Positions 11,901 through 30,105 of a stretch of 64,000 bases of DNA are shown here, piece after piece; position 1 is the stretch's first letter, and each line of letters begins with the position of its first letter. This DNA comes from Adineta ricciae (taxonomy: Eukaryota > Rotifera > Eurotatoria > Adinetida > Adinetidae). Made by a program: the position numbers and the translations under genes. Location: positions 1-64,000 of the forward strand of contig CAJNOJ010000008.1 of assembly GCA_905250025.1 (NCBI GenBank), written 5' to 3'. A model generated the notes under the pieces. That model was given only the letters and a program-made list of their open reading frames with translations. It was not told where the DNA came from and searched no databases.

Positions 11901-13378
11901 ATCGGTACGAAGAAGACAACGAGATGGAGAGACAGAGAAAGTAAATCTGTTTATTTCTATTGATAATTATATCAAGAGAAATCCTCATTCTTCTTCTTCT
12001 TCTTCTTCGTCTAGTTATTTTTCATCTTATTATTGTTATTTCTTGATCATTGATTGTTTTTTCCAGCCTATCTTCTTAGCAATCATTTGATCGTAAAGGC
12101 AAATAGTGAAGCAAGTCTATTGACTTGTCATTTCTTCCTCATTGTTGCAGAGCTGAGTTTGATATGATCAGCGACGGAAATTTCAGCTTCTCACAAATAC
12201 CGGAAATATCATATTGATTTTTCGACTGTCGCGTTGCCGACCGACCATCATGATACATGTGCTCTGAAGACAGGCAACAAAGATTTGTTGTCGTCAGGTA
12301 TGGATCTATTTTGACACGTTGAACTTCTCATCGATGTAAACCGACGCGAGCACTGTTGTTTTCTCCCTCTTCGCTATGCACGATTCGACATCTTTCATTT
12401 CCGTCGATACACGCATAGTTAATCATGACATTTCGTTGTTTTGTTATGTCATCATTAATTTTAATATATATAATATAGTGGAAAGAATTATATTTATAGT
12501 TTTTCTTTCTATGTCAATATCCGATATATTCCCTGTTGTCTATTCTTCTCTTTCCTTCTGCCATTTGAACTTGTGAGAAAAGATGAAGAAATGCGTTCAA
12601 CCTTGTCCGGAACTCGTCAACTATCATTAGCATAATTGTATATTATAGTTAGTTCACAAGTCTTCTTGTATTCAATGAAGATAACGAGTTTTATCACTCT
12701 AACTATATATGAAAGCACGAGTATATTTAGATCTTTCGTTGGCTTACGAGAAAGAAATAATCGAATTATTCTTCTTCGATAAAAACGAACAAAAAAAACT
12801 AGAGGGAAAGATTTTCAAAAGGACTGTAAATGACAGTCAATTGATTTACACTCGTGCGATTATTGGTCGAATCGCATGTTGTCGAACTGACTAGAATACA
12901 AAAGTGCATCATATTTGAAGAGAAAATATGTTAAAGAGTAAAAGATCATTAAAGAAGAACAGATGAGAACAACTAGTTCCAGGTTTTTCTTTTTGCTCGT
13001 ATTTTGTTGTGTTGGAAATAATATGATGGAATGAGAACAGCGAATCAAAGACAATCGACCGCATCAGTCTATTTCTTTTTTTTTCTTCTTCTTTCTCTCT
13101 GTCTTTGGCGTCGGATGAAGACATCATCATCGCTGAGTTTTCCTTTTACGATCGTCAAGAGAAAAAAATGGAAATCGAGATGTGATGCCGTTTTCTCTAT
13201 GTCACTGTCGATGTTGCGCACAGTGTCGATCGGATATAAGATTGTACAAATAGTTAATTAAGACAACGATTGCTACTACTTGTCATCGTTTTCGTCGAGA
13301 ACTTCAACTGACGACAGACAGCTAACATCATTTCATCGACGGAAGACAATATCGACACAAAAAATAACAAAACTTACC
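8908..13378. other. Gene-poor 4.5 kb region
   Basis: No long or chained coding exon was found between the hydrolase and the ParA-like gene. The stretch has AT-rich sequence, a GA-rich tract near 10100, a TTC tract at 11988-12008, and scattered acceptor- and donor-like sites that could belong to 5' untranslated exons. One short exon-like segment at 10229-10312 is listed separately. It may hold the distant promoter and 5' exons of the following gene, but nothing in the sequence proves this. Confidence 0.4.
10229..10312 (+). other. Candidate short coding exon with ATG
   Basis: A pyrimidine stretch ending in CAG (TGCTGTTTCAG) is followed after 8 nt by ATG and 28 open codons (MESKDTTSEMNASPGK...), then a perfect donor GTAAGT. 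It could be the first coding exon of a gene with a long intron. No downstream partner exon was identified, so it may equally be chance. Confidence 0.25.
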
Positions 13379-15221
13379 ATGGCTTCAGCAGTACTCACGA
13401 CTCCTATTCCATCACCGGCGGGCAAGGTTTGCACGAGAATTTCCCTTTCCAACATTACTCATAGATAGACACAGAGAATGTATTGATTTTGTAAACATTT
13501 ATCGAACATCTATGGATCACTGATAATTCTATCTATATTTATATCTATTTAGAAAATGCCAGTGGAAGGAAGCTATGCTATATGGAATAATCGTGGAGGA
13601 TCAGGAAAAACCAATTTAACTTATCATTTAGCGATTAAATATGCATATCGAAATCCGGATAAAACCATTCTTGTCATTGATATGTGTCCACAAGCTGATC
13701 TCAGTCATGCCTTTCTTGGTGAGTTCAAGACGAATTCGTCTCTCATTGATATATTGTCTACTGATTAATAAGCATGAAGATTGTTAATTAAGAAGAAAAA
13801 AAAGCATAGAGCCGCAAGCAATGAGCAGGAAAAAAAAGCATATCAAAGTTGGTAATGAGAAATGTGCTTATGTCTAATACATGTTGATTAACATTAAAAA
13901 TTAATTCTATTTGATTTGGATTCTATTATTAATTGAAATTGCACTTGTCAAAAAAAGTAAAATATAGTCATAGCCAGAAAATGTTTTCTCTAGGCTAATC
14001 ATCACGTTAGTCTCTTTCTTTTTCTTTTTTCGTCTTTTGTTCTCGAAGAAAAAAGAAGTTGTTTTCTTCCGCTTCTAGGTGACGACGAAGAAGGCCATGA
14101 TTATGTCTCTCAGATAGGTTCACTCAAAAAAGATCCAATGATACTTGACGGACAGCAACGTATACCACGCACGGTCGCGGGATACTTAGATTTATTCACG
14201 TCAGTCGGATTACCTACAACAGTGGACCCGCGAACATTTCTTTTCAACGTGTCGAAATATAATCATCAATTACCTCGCAATGTAAGACATTCAGATCAAC
14301 TTGGACGTCTTCGTACTTTCTCATTTAGGTGTATCTTTTGTGTGGCGACACTTCACTGGAATTACTAGGTAAAGCAATGGATTATAAACGTAGCGCCAGT
14401 TCGATAAGTCCATATACGAATCCATGGCGAACGATCACGCAGAGTTTACGCGCATTTGTACAGAAAATTGGCGAGCGTCGTGGAATCAAACTGATGACAT
14501 TTATCGACACGAACTCATCGTTTAGCATTGCAACTGAGATTGCATTGACTGCAGTTGACAGAATCATTCTACCTGTTAGTGAGGATCATCTGCATCGCAA
14601 TGGTTTTGAATATCTTTTTAGGTGAGTAAAAGCCAACGACAAAGCAGTGATTCTTGTCTTTTCTTTTCCTTCTTTAGTCTTCTTTATGGTTTCTCTCAAC
14701 CGTCCAGTATATATTATTATTATCGACATTATAGTTTCTATTATCGTGCGGATGAAAACGGTGTGAAGATCCCGAAGATACATCTGATTCTATGTCGGCC
14801 ATCGTCGATTAATAAAGATTTGAAACTAGGTCTCGGAAGTCAATCGTTTCCCAAAGCCGAAGAAATCGAGAAATGTTGGCGATTTGTTTACGATGTCTAT
14901 ATTAAACATCGCGATGCATTTGAAATTCATTCGAATACAAAGGGTTCGTCGTCACTGAACGTCTCCTCGACATCGATCGATTGTCAATCAACTAGTTTAT
15001 TGAATAATCACACTCATGCGTCATCCTCTCCAGAAACATTCGAAGATTTCATGCGACAGTATGTCATCAACATCAGCCATGAAATCAATACAGTTTCCCG
15101 ACTTGCTGTGAAATCTCATTCACCACTATTAGCTGTTAGACACCCTCACCATTCACATGAACATCAATCAACTGCACAAACGTTCGATAAAACATTGAAC
15201 GAGATCGTCGAACGCATTTAA
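13379..15221 (+). CDS. ParA/MinD-type ATPase, bacterial-like
   Basis: Five exons, 13379-13426, 13553-13718, 14079-14281, 14329-14621 and 14735-15221, give 398 residues with all phases agreeing. The N-terminal half has the ParA signature: YAIWNNRGGSGKTNLT, a deviant Walker A in which the usual signature Lys is Arg, then ILVIDMCPQADLSHAFLG (Walker A'), VYLLCGDTSLELL, and FIDTNSSFSIATEIA with AVDRIILPVS (Walker B region). This is the layout of bacterial plasmid/chromosome partition ATPases. The C-terminal third carries a Ser/His-rich stretch not seen in bacterial ParA. Animal cytosolic relatives such as NUBP have different motifs and Cys clusters, absent here. A horizontally acquired bacterial gene that gained introns is the best explanation (inference). 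The host function is unknown. The leader MASAVLTTPIPSPAGK on its own exon could be a targeting segment. Confidence 0.8.
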
Positions 15222-15832
15222 ATTCATGTCTTCCTTATCTGATAACAAAAACACATTAGAGGCAAATGTCTCTCTTCTGAAGAAAGTGACAATCCTCGCC
15301 CTTGAACAAAAGTATAAACAAATCAGGCAGACACATACCTTCGGTGAATGTACTATGATCAAGCAAAACAATGTTTCGTGTTATTTATTCATTTCTTCCG
15401 CTTTCCTATTGAAACTTAGTCGAAAATCATGCAGTTGATACCTTACCGAGTGAACGACGAACATTTTATCCATCTCTCTCTCTCTCTCTCTGATAAGGAA
15501 GATGACAATGTAAGAACATGCTCGTGTTTTTTTCTAATATTTGATAGTAAATTAACAAATTTTGTTCTTTATAAAAGTTTATATAATGAATAAATTAGAT
15601 TGGATTGAACTATGCCGGTGTTTATATCTCGTTGCTAATGATACTGTTTATATCTTTGAAATTTGAGCGTGTTACATCATTTCAGAGGGTTAAAAAACGA
15701 AATTTGAGTTCATTGACAAGTGATCAACGAAAGAAATTACGTGAGAACATGATTTTATTTATTTTTATATACACCTTTCTAATCCCTCACTGATCATCAT
15801 TCATATTATTTCCACCTCTCGTACGCACTTCG

Positions 15833-15876
<44 letters not shown>

Positions 15877-16825
15877 ACGCATTGAGTAATCTGTTCGCCT
15901 TCATTATGTACATTCATACTTATCTCAAACAGTCGCCAGTGATTAGTTTTATTCATCATGATTGCCATATATAGTTGTAATGGTGTATCATCATACACTT
16001 CCTAATTCCTCTTTTCTTCCCTCTACAAGGCAACATGACAATAATGATGATCAGGTGTTAGTCTTCTCTCCCTCTCTTTTCTTTTCATTTCGTTGCTCAT
16101 TGCTCAATCCAACATATGACATTGGATAAAGCCGCGGAAGAAAAAAATAGTACCTTAACCGTAGTTTTATGCAATTGATCGTATTACGATCACACCTCAA
16201 ACTATCTGATCAACATCAGTCTTCGATCTCGAAAGTGTTCTCATCATGGTAAGTGATCTTTACCGGAAAAAAAGAAGAAGAAGAATTGAATCGATCTCGT
16301 AGTATGATAACTTTTTCTCTACCGAGTTAACATATGACATATAGATATGAAGGACACTTTCTTTGCAACATGTTGTTGGCTTTACTCTTGCTTACAGTTG
16401 ATTATTTTAATCTACTATTAAATAGTTTGAGAGATCTGATTTTCTTGTTCACATGAACTAGAGGTGAAATGGTAATACACTTCGGGTTTTTTTCTCCTCG
16501 TACGCGCGTTTTGCTTTTAATCCCTCATCCCTCAAATTGTCCTTTGTGAAATTGAAATTACAATAAAACAAGAAGACAAACAATAGCGACCTGATCAAGG
16601 TTTTCGTCATTCTCATTCTGAGTGTTTATGTGAACAATGAATAAAATAAAGAGGAAAAAGAAGATGAAGAACAAGGAAGAGATACACCTTCAACTTTGAA
16701 ACAAACAGCACAGGGATAGACTAGCGAGTAAATAGCAATTTCTTTTAAATATACCGACGTAAGCAGAGGATATAAAATCAAGAGAATAAACGTCAATTTG
16801 ACGACATAATATATTTTTGAAAAAA
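15222..16825. other. Intergenic region with microsatellites
   Basis: No chained coding exons between the ParA-like gene and the EGF-repeat gene. It holds two CT tracts (about 15471-15492 and 15836-15874) and AT-rich sequence. An ATG followed directly by GTAAGT near 16248 could be part of an untranslated leader exon but is unsupported. Confidence 0.4.
15836..15874. repeat. CT dinucleotide microsatellite
   Basis: An almost pure run of CT units with one CCT interruption, about 39 nt long. Confidence 0.8.
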
Positions 16826-22957
<6,132 letters not shown>

Positions 22958-23578
22958 GGAGCATAATTTAACAACACATATATTTCAACATGGATATATA
23001 CATAACTATTCTTTTTGCAAACGTTATTACTTGTAGTTGTTCTACTTGCAGATATACATTTTCTTCTCTTTTCGAGAACAGTATACGTTCAATATCGTTT
23101 ATCCTTTCTTTTGTTATTCATTTCGTTTTTCTTCGCTCAGTTTAAAATAAATTGATGATTATAAAAGAAATTTTTGAAAAAACGGTAACCAAAAACTGAT
23201 CCGTATTTAGAAAATCAAAAGAAAACGTTCGAAATTATTAGTTAAATTCGAGAAGAAAGTTCAAAAGAAAACGTTTAAAGTAGAAAGTACGAAGAGTATC
23301 GTCAAAGTTTGATAGAACGTACAAATTGGTGATGAATTATTGCCTGAGTTAACTGCTTGCAGCATGTTGTGTCTAAAGTGAAAAGTAAAGAAATATATTA
23401 GATTTTGCCTTCTATCAGTATGAAATTAGAATCAGCCGACGTATGTGGCGATGACATGTTATCTCTGCTTAACATAATTCAAATTTAATAACGCTATCAT
23501 GAACTATAATGATTAATAGCTATGTACTTCAATACACTCTTATTTGAATGTAATGAGTCGAAGACAGACAATGATAAT
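22958..23578. other. Short intergenic region between convergent genes
   Basis: About 620 nt of AT-rich sequence between the end of the EGF gene (+) and the end of the modular secreted gene (-). A weak continuation of the minus-strand gene, from a donor-like AG|GTAAAT at its apparent stop, cannot be excluded. Confidence 0.35.
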
Positions 23579-26500
23579 TTACCTATTCTTAGTTGTTTCA
23601 TTTGATGAATGTGCAAGCATAGCGTTTCCATTAGCTTCATGCTGATGTTCACTCCATTGTGTAACCTTACCCGTCCATTTTTTAGATACAGGTTGGACTG
23701 GTTGTTGAGATACAGGTTGGGCTGGTTGTTGAGATACAGGTTGGACTGGTTGTTGAGATACGATTTCATGCTTATGTTGAGCTTTTTGTATAATTACATC
23801 TTTATGAGCATCGTGATTTTTCTGCGCCAGTTGATTTTTACGGATATGCTTACCTCCAGATTCAGTTGCATCTTTACATGCCACCTCAGTCGTAGCTTCA
23901 GGCGTGGGTGTCTTTGTATGAGCGTGTTCAGTAGTAAATATATGTGAAGACGCAGCTGCTATGACAGGAACATGTGTGCTATCTGGATTTGAGAAGAGCT
24001 TTAAAAAAAGGATGGATCTCTTCTCGAGCAAAGTAAGTAAATTACTGGCTCAACAGATGGACTCTGCGTGATGATTGCTACAGGATGAAACAAGTTTTTT
24101 AATGGTTGACTTGTAACAATTTCGATTGAACTTGATAATGTAAAGCTCTGCTCAGCTCTTTCGAGGTTTTTCCAATCTTGGAGAACTATATCACGAAATG
24201 GCTTACTAATACTTTTCTCATATCGCTGGTAAGGCTCAGTTCCATTTTGTGCAATTGCATCACGTATTTGTTTTTCGCACTTCCATATTTGGAGTGGTAA
24301 GTACATTAATTTGAATATATGTTGATTACAATATTTCCTACTCATATTTCCCATTGCTTTTATAATTGCGCTTTGCGGTCGCTTCGGCGAGATTGCGCTC
24401 TCAAAAGCGTGAAGAATTGTTTCTTTTTGATCTTTATATTTCTCAAGATTCCTGTATATACAAACGAGAAAACGTTCATGAATTCAAATTTTCTATTACT
24501 CTTCACGTTCCTTCATAGTCGATTGCGATTGGTTATAATAAAAGTCACACGTCAAATATAAATACGGATTACTTTGATGAATTTCTTCTAGTTTCTTATG
24601 GCTTAAGAGAAGCAATCATATTCAAAACTCATCCGAAATCAAGAAAGCAAATTGACGAACCATAAGTATATATCATCAAGCACTAGTTCAAAATTATGAT
24701 TGATATTGGTCAAATAATCATTAAAGAGATCATCTGTTTCCATTGCTGCACAACATTCTTCGTACGCTGCCGAAGCTACTGAAAGATGGCGGGTTAGCGG
24801 TTTGTCTGCTACGTCTGTATATGCTAAAAGTTTGTCTTTCATATCCTCCATATCTTGGTTAATGATTTCAGGTGACACTGGTATTTTGTTTGTAGTTTGA
24901 ACGTCCGATATGTTTTTCCAAGCAAGCTAAATAACAATACATATCAACATTCAAACGATACGAAAAACTGATGTCTTATCTTGTTAAAAAAAAGTTAACG
25001 GCGGCATAAAACTACGACTCAATACTTTCGGAATCCATCAATATGAAGACTGCAAGTCAAGCAAAACCTATCTATGGTCTATTGTAAGATAGTGCTCCTC
25101 TAATGATTGACTATAATTTAATTGTAGAGAAACGTATCGAAATATAGAAACACCGATACCGCAAACTTTGAACAAGTAAAATAAAAAAAGTAGTAAGTGA
25201 AAAATTTTTTATACTGCAGACTTCCATTCTAAACATGTCTAGTAACGAAATTGTCACATTCTCCATTTTTGCACTATCCAATACAATCTTTAACATTTCC
25301 TCCTTTACAGCATACCAAAGCAAATCCTTATTTCTTGACAGATTCAGAAATATCTCTCTTAGTCGTCTATTATACGAGTGCTTGAGGGGGAGGGGATATC
25401 AATACATACATTTATTGCGCTGAGTAAAGTAGCTACGACGTCAAACAGCCTGGAACTAATGATTTGAAAGTTCGCGTAACTATCGCCTCCATCGTTTGCA
25501 TTCAACAGGCGTAGTCGATACTTCTCTTCGCACATAAGTATTGCTTCAGGATCCCAAATACTTATTAAAACTGATCTGCAAAATGGATACGTTGCGTTTT
25601 CATATTCAAAAACCGGCTGCATCGAATTGCTAAATCGTTCCAATGCTTCCTGAACTTTTGAAAATAACAAATTACGAGTGGCTTCCGGAAGCTTTCTAAT
25701 GATGAATTGGATTTCGCATACAATAACTATGTATCATGATAAAAATCCACTGACCTGTAAATGTCCCCCCTCATCGCATCTGCATGTTTTATAGACTGAG
25801 TGCACTTGTCAAGATTTTGCGCAGAATGTTTTTCACGGCATACATTCACAATTATAGCTTTCGTTTTTCTTGAAGAATAACTTGCAACGTATCGCTGCCA
25901 CAGATCCTTATGCATGATTTCATCCCACATACAGCACATTATAAACGCCATAACCAGTGCCCGTTCGTGTTTCACAATCAAATTATCATTTGCTGGCAAT
26001 GATCCGTGCACCAGATTGCTTATTCTAGCCATATCAGTGCGAAAACCATCTTTCAAACGTCTTATCCTTTCTACGAGTTTCCAATAAACATCCAGTTTAA
26101 AATATAATCATACATACCCGTTGCGTCAAGTGCACTTGCCACAATTGAAATGGTCGTGGCATCATAAGCATTCCCTAGTGGAGCGGCAGGAATTCCTATA
26201 ACAGTAAATTACAACGAATTTACATCACTGATTCAACCAAATCGAGGGCACTAGAGTCCTTCTCCACAAAACTTACGCAGCGCTAGAGGCGGGATCGCAG
26301 AATTTGACGCTATTATATGACCAGAAGGAGTAGAAACAGATTCAACAACAGATAATCCATTATTGAAAGGTAACACTAAATTTTCGTGATTCATCGAAAG
26401 AAATCCAACTAGCATGCTAATGTTTTACGAGGTCCTTACCTGCTGGTAGAAGAGAGGTCACTGTATGGGCACCTGTTGTTTTATCCACAACTGGTAGCGG

Positions 26501-28116
26501 AGCAACATTCATCACTAAATAAAGCATTTGCAGCAAATATGTGTGACCAAATCAAATAAATTCGTATGGTTTGAACCGGTTTTTCCAAGTACGTACGCGG
26601 TGGCAGGGGCGGGATAACTGCGCTAGGAGATGTGCCGACATCAGGTTCCGCAGCAGCACTGGTTGATGCAACAACAGAGTTTACTAAACCAATTATCCAT
26701 TTTAGGTTCTCATTATCAATGCAAATATATGTGACAAATGAGGAATGCTTTCGACAAATACATACCCACTAGTTGGTGCCCATTGGCTCCATGGGTAGAT
26801 GTTGCAATATGAGAAGGAGCAGCAACAGTTGCAATGGCAGGTGCAACTGAATCGATACTCAAAATTAGCCGTCGCCATGAATCCCAATGAATGAACAGAA
26901 CAGGAAGATGATTTTTTTAGGCACATACCAGGCGGTGGAGGTTGAACTGCTACATCAGACGCTGCGGTATTATCGGAATTAATCACAGAGTTGACTGAGT
27001 TGGTTTCTAAAAATTAGATCCCACCATTAATTTAAGAAAATGAATACAAAATGACATACCCGGTGGCAAATGGCCGTTCGCTGCTGCGCCGTCAGAAGTA
27101 GCAGGCGTTTGTGCCGCAACAGAGTTCGCTAAATCGATTATTGAGAATGAATTTCGATCACTCGTTTGCAGAAATATATGAAATATTGGCTTTACCTAGC
27201 ATGAACTACATACATAATCTGGTGTGAAAATATTTGATAGAGAAAGTGGCAGTCCTATGGGATGTGGAGTCGTGAGAAGTGTTCGAAGGTTAGGAAGATG
27301 AAACGTTATTTGGAGTCTGTGTTAAAGCGAAATGAAATACAAACGTCTTTCCATGAATTGAAATATAGATGTGCATGATAGTATAGATGGTCTGAGATTT
27401 GGATTTGGACGCTTCTCCGGTTGAAATGATCAACGGTAAGGTTTAGAGGTTATGTCATACATGAGTGCATCGAGTAGGGTGACAGGATTTTACTTGGAAA
27501 TAGTACTAGTTACGTGAAAGCTAGGTTTGTTTCTCAACAGGCTTCTTTTTAGAAGTTACACGAAAAACCGGATAATGTAAAATATCAGTGCGAGAGAATG
27601 TTGTTTGTTGTCGGGTGGAAAATATACCGGTGGATTTAATATATATGACTACTCATGCTATGTTATTGAACAGACTGTATTTTTAACCCGACAGAGAAAA
27701 TTCGAAGTGGAATAAAGTGACGACAAAAATTACACTAGTGGATTTGATGCCTACCTAGGACTGCTTGTGATGCGTCGTTCTGTGCAGCTTCGAACACACC
27801 GGTACCTGCGTCTGCATCAGTAGGCTTTGTGTTCTGGGCGGAATCTTGTCGCTTTTCGCGGTGCATGCCATTCATCAGTTTATAATTCTGCGATAAAATC
27901 GATCGTACGTTTCGTTGTAAATGTTCTGCATTGACATCATGGCCTTGTTTAAACGTAAGAAGGTGTGCTGCAATGGATAATTAGAACACATTTTCTTATT
28001 AATCATATGAATTATCCGTCGTCAGAATGGGAAAGCTTGAAGTTACCTTCGGTAAATACTGTCAGTTGATAAATATTGAAAACCAAAATAAACGAAAGAA
28101 AATACTGGATAATCAT
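23579..28116 (-). CDS. Secreted modular protein of unknown family
   Basis: Not recognised. Exon 1 (28116-28047) codes a signal peptide (MIIQYFLSFILVFNIYQLTV). Exons 27967-27755, 27128-27060, 27006-26929, 26846-26766, 26683-26597, 26514-26440, 26375-26277 and 26195-26118 are all phase 1-1 and divisible by three. They code short Ala/Pro/Ser/Thr/Val-rich modules; several share an NSV start and a PPxG end, so they look like exon duplicates. From 26070 down the protein changes to a helical, Cys-containing part (for example RALVMAFIMCCMWDEIMH and SYANFQIISSRLFDVV) coded by exons near 26070-25748, 25690-25380, 25330-25205, 24925-24640 and 24430-24050. The tail (24000-23579) is His/Lys/Gln-rich with an 8-residue repeat, QQPVQPVS. 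Joins between 25205 and 24925 are unresolved. An extracellular, mucin-like stalk plus a globular domain is a fair reading (inference). Confidence 0.6.
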
Positions 28117-28577
28117 AACTGAAGATATTAAATTCAGAACAGAAGGTAGAACGCAAGATTGATAGTTTTAGTTTTGAACAATAGATACAGCAAACAGAGA
28201 GAATTGAAAGTGATGGAATGAACTGAAAATAGACTATTATTCCGATTTTTCTTAGTGATTAATAAAGCGCTTCAAAAAGAATTCACGCGCTCATTCTAGT
28301 CGGATGATCATTACCTTTTACAGTTGATTCAAGTCAAGATGGCTTGAGAGATATTTCGAGAAAGTAATATCCGCGTAGACAACTAGCGCTGCACGAGTTA
28401 CGTTCGTATAATATGGTCGACATCGACTGTGGCGCTATGCAGTCATTGCACACCAACGGAATAATGATCATCGTTCGTGTCGTTTTCTTTCTTATTTTTT
28501 GAAAGATCATATTCTCGAAGGAAAATTCATCAGAAATCGTAGTTTATTTATTTCTCTATAGTAACACGATCTTTGAA
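28117..28577. promoter_or_regulatory. Divergent promoter region
   Basis: About 460 nt separate the start codons of the secreted modular gene (-) and the MRG15-like gene (+). Both must be controlled from here. TTTATTTCTCTATAG ends 16 nt before the plus-strand ATG and looks like an acceptor; on the minus strand an AG ends two bases before the ATG. Confidence 0.5.
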
Positions 28578-29970
28578 ATGTCGGATGAAGAAGGCATTCT
28601 CGAAGATGGCGATGAAGATGAAGAAGAAGACGAAGAAGAATATAACAATCCATCAGTCGAACCTGTCATCGATGTGTTGCAAATTGACAATGAATTATCT
28701 TCGACAAAATATCGTTTCAAGAAAAATGAAATCATGCTTTGTTATCATGGCGTACTTCTCTACGAAGTCAAATGTGTGGATCATAAAATGAAGGAAAACG
28801 ATAGTGGCAATTTCCATCGTCCATCGTATTTGGTACATTATTGCGGTTGGAGTTCGAAATGGGATGAATGGGTAGATGAAGCTCGTTTGGTTAAAATGGA
28901 CGAAGCTGGTTTGAAAAAACAAGCAGAACTACTTCACCAACATGGAAAAGGCAAAGCACGCCTGAAAAATTTGCGGAAGAACAACAGTACGAGTCCATCG
29001 AAACGAACAACTAGTCGATCCATATCGGATCATTCGACAAGTACGAATATCGACTCGACCACTACGGAATTACCCAACAACACCAATAGTCATTTTCCTC
29101 TCGAAGAAACACCATCGTTGTCCGGACGAAGCGATACGGGAAGCAGCAGCAGTAGCAGTAGTACTACCAGTGAACTGATCACGAACACAGAGTTAGCTGC
29201 AACTAGTAATGATATAAGTGAACCTGATGCAAAAAAATTCAAACGAACTGTGAATACAACTGGAAAGCTACCAACGAAAGAAAAAAGTAGGCCGAAGTTT
29301 CATTAGAATCCTCTTATTTCTTTTATATCTTTAAGAAGCAGAAGCAACGACAATCATTGTAAATGATTTATCACCAACCATATCTGCTCAACATGAGATA
29401 TGTCAACGCTTAACTCGTCGATTCTATACCTATCAAATGGAATGGCTACATTTTCCATCCGAACTAGTCGAATTCTTGATAAACGATCGTGATTTAATCA
29501 ACAATCAGAATTATCTCCTTTCAGTTCCACCACTCGATTCATCGTTGATCATTCGAAATATTTTCAATAATTATCTCGATCAACAAATCAACGAATGTTC
29601 ATTAGCCGAAGTACTCGCTATTCGAACACTGATTTCCTCGTTAATTGACATGTTTAACATCGCCCTGGGCAAATGTTTATTGTATCGTTTTGAACGTTTA
29701 CAACTGCGACAATTGTTAGAAAAAGATTCGTCAATATCCCTTTGTGATTACTATGGCTCGATGCATTTACTTCGATTTCTTTGGCGTATTAAAGATTTGT
29801 TACGTGATATGAGTGCGAATAGCAATCGCGATGAATTCGGTTTGTTGTTGAGTCGAATTCAACATATTTTGAATTATTTATATGAAAATCGAACAATCCT
29901 TTTCCCTCCTAGTGAATATGATATTTGTTCGACAGAATATTATCGTTGTTCGTTGCAATGTTTTCAATGA
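28578..29970 (+). CDS. MORF4L1: MRG15/MSL3-family chromatin reader (chromo barrel + MRG)
   Basis: Two exons, 28578-29286 and 29336-29970, give 447 residues. After an acidic N-terminus comes a chromo-barrel domain (about residues 46-115: FKKNEIMLCYHGVLLYEVKC, YLVHYCGWSSKWDEWV). These include the aromatic residues that hold methylated H3K36 in the family. A Ser/Thr-rich linker of about 110 residues follows, and then a C-terminal MRG domain (LTRRFYTYQMEWLHFPSELV, VLAIRTLISSLIDMFNIALG, ending near EYDICSTEYYRCSL). MRG15 works in NuA4/TIP60 histone acetyltransferase and Sin3 deacetylase complexes in the nucleus. MSL3 shares the architecture and cannot be fully excluded; the long linker is compatible with either. 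AATAAA follows at 30039. The next gene is convergent, only 135 nt away stop to stop. Confidence 0.85.
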
Positions 29971-30038
29971 AAAAAAAATGCAGTCTGTGTTTTTTTTCGT
30001 GTGTATTTTATTATTATTATTAGAAAAGAGATAAAGCT

Positions 30039-30044
30039 AATAAA
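30039..30044 (+). terminator. Poly(A) signal AATAAA after the MRG gene
   Basis: AATAAA starts 69 nt after the MRG stop codon. It lies close to the end of the convergent minus-strand gene, so the two 3' ends may overlap. Confidence 0.45.
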
Positions 30045-30105
30045 GGAAAAAACGATGTTTAATGTAAAATATTTGATGAAAAGAAGAAATCATTCGTGAA
30101 ATCAA

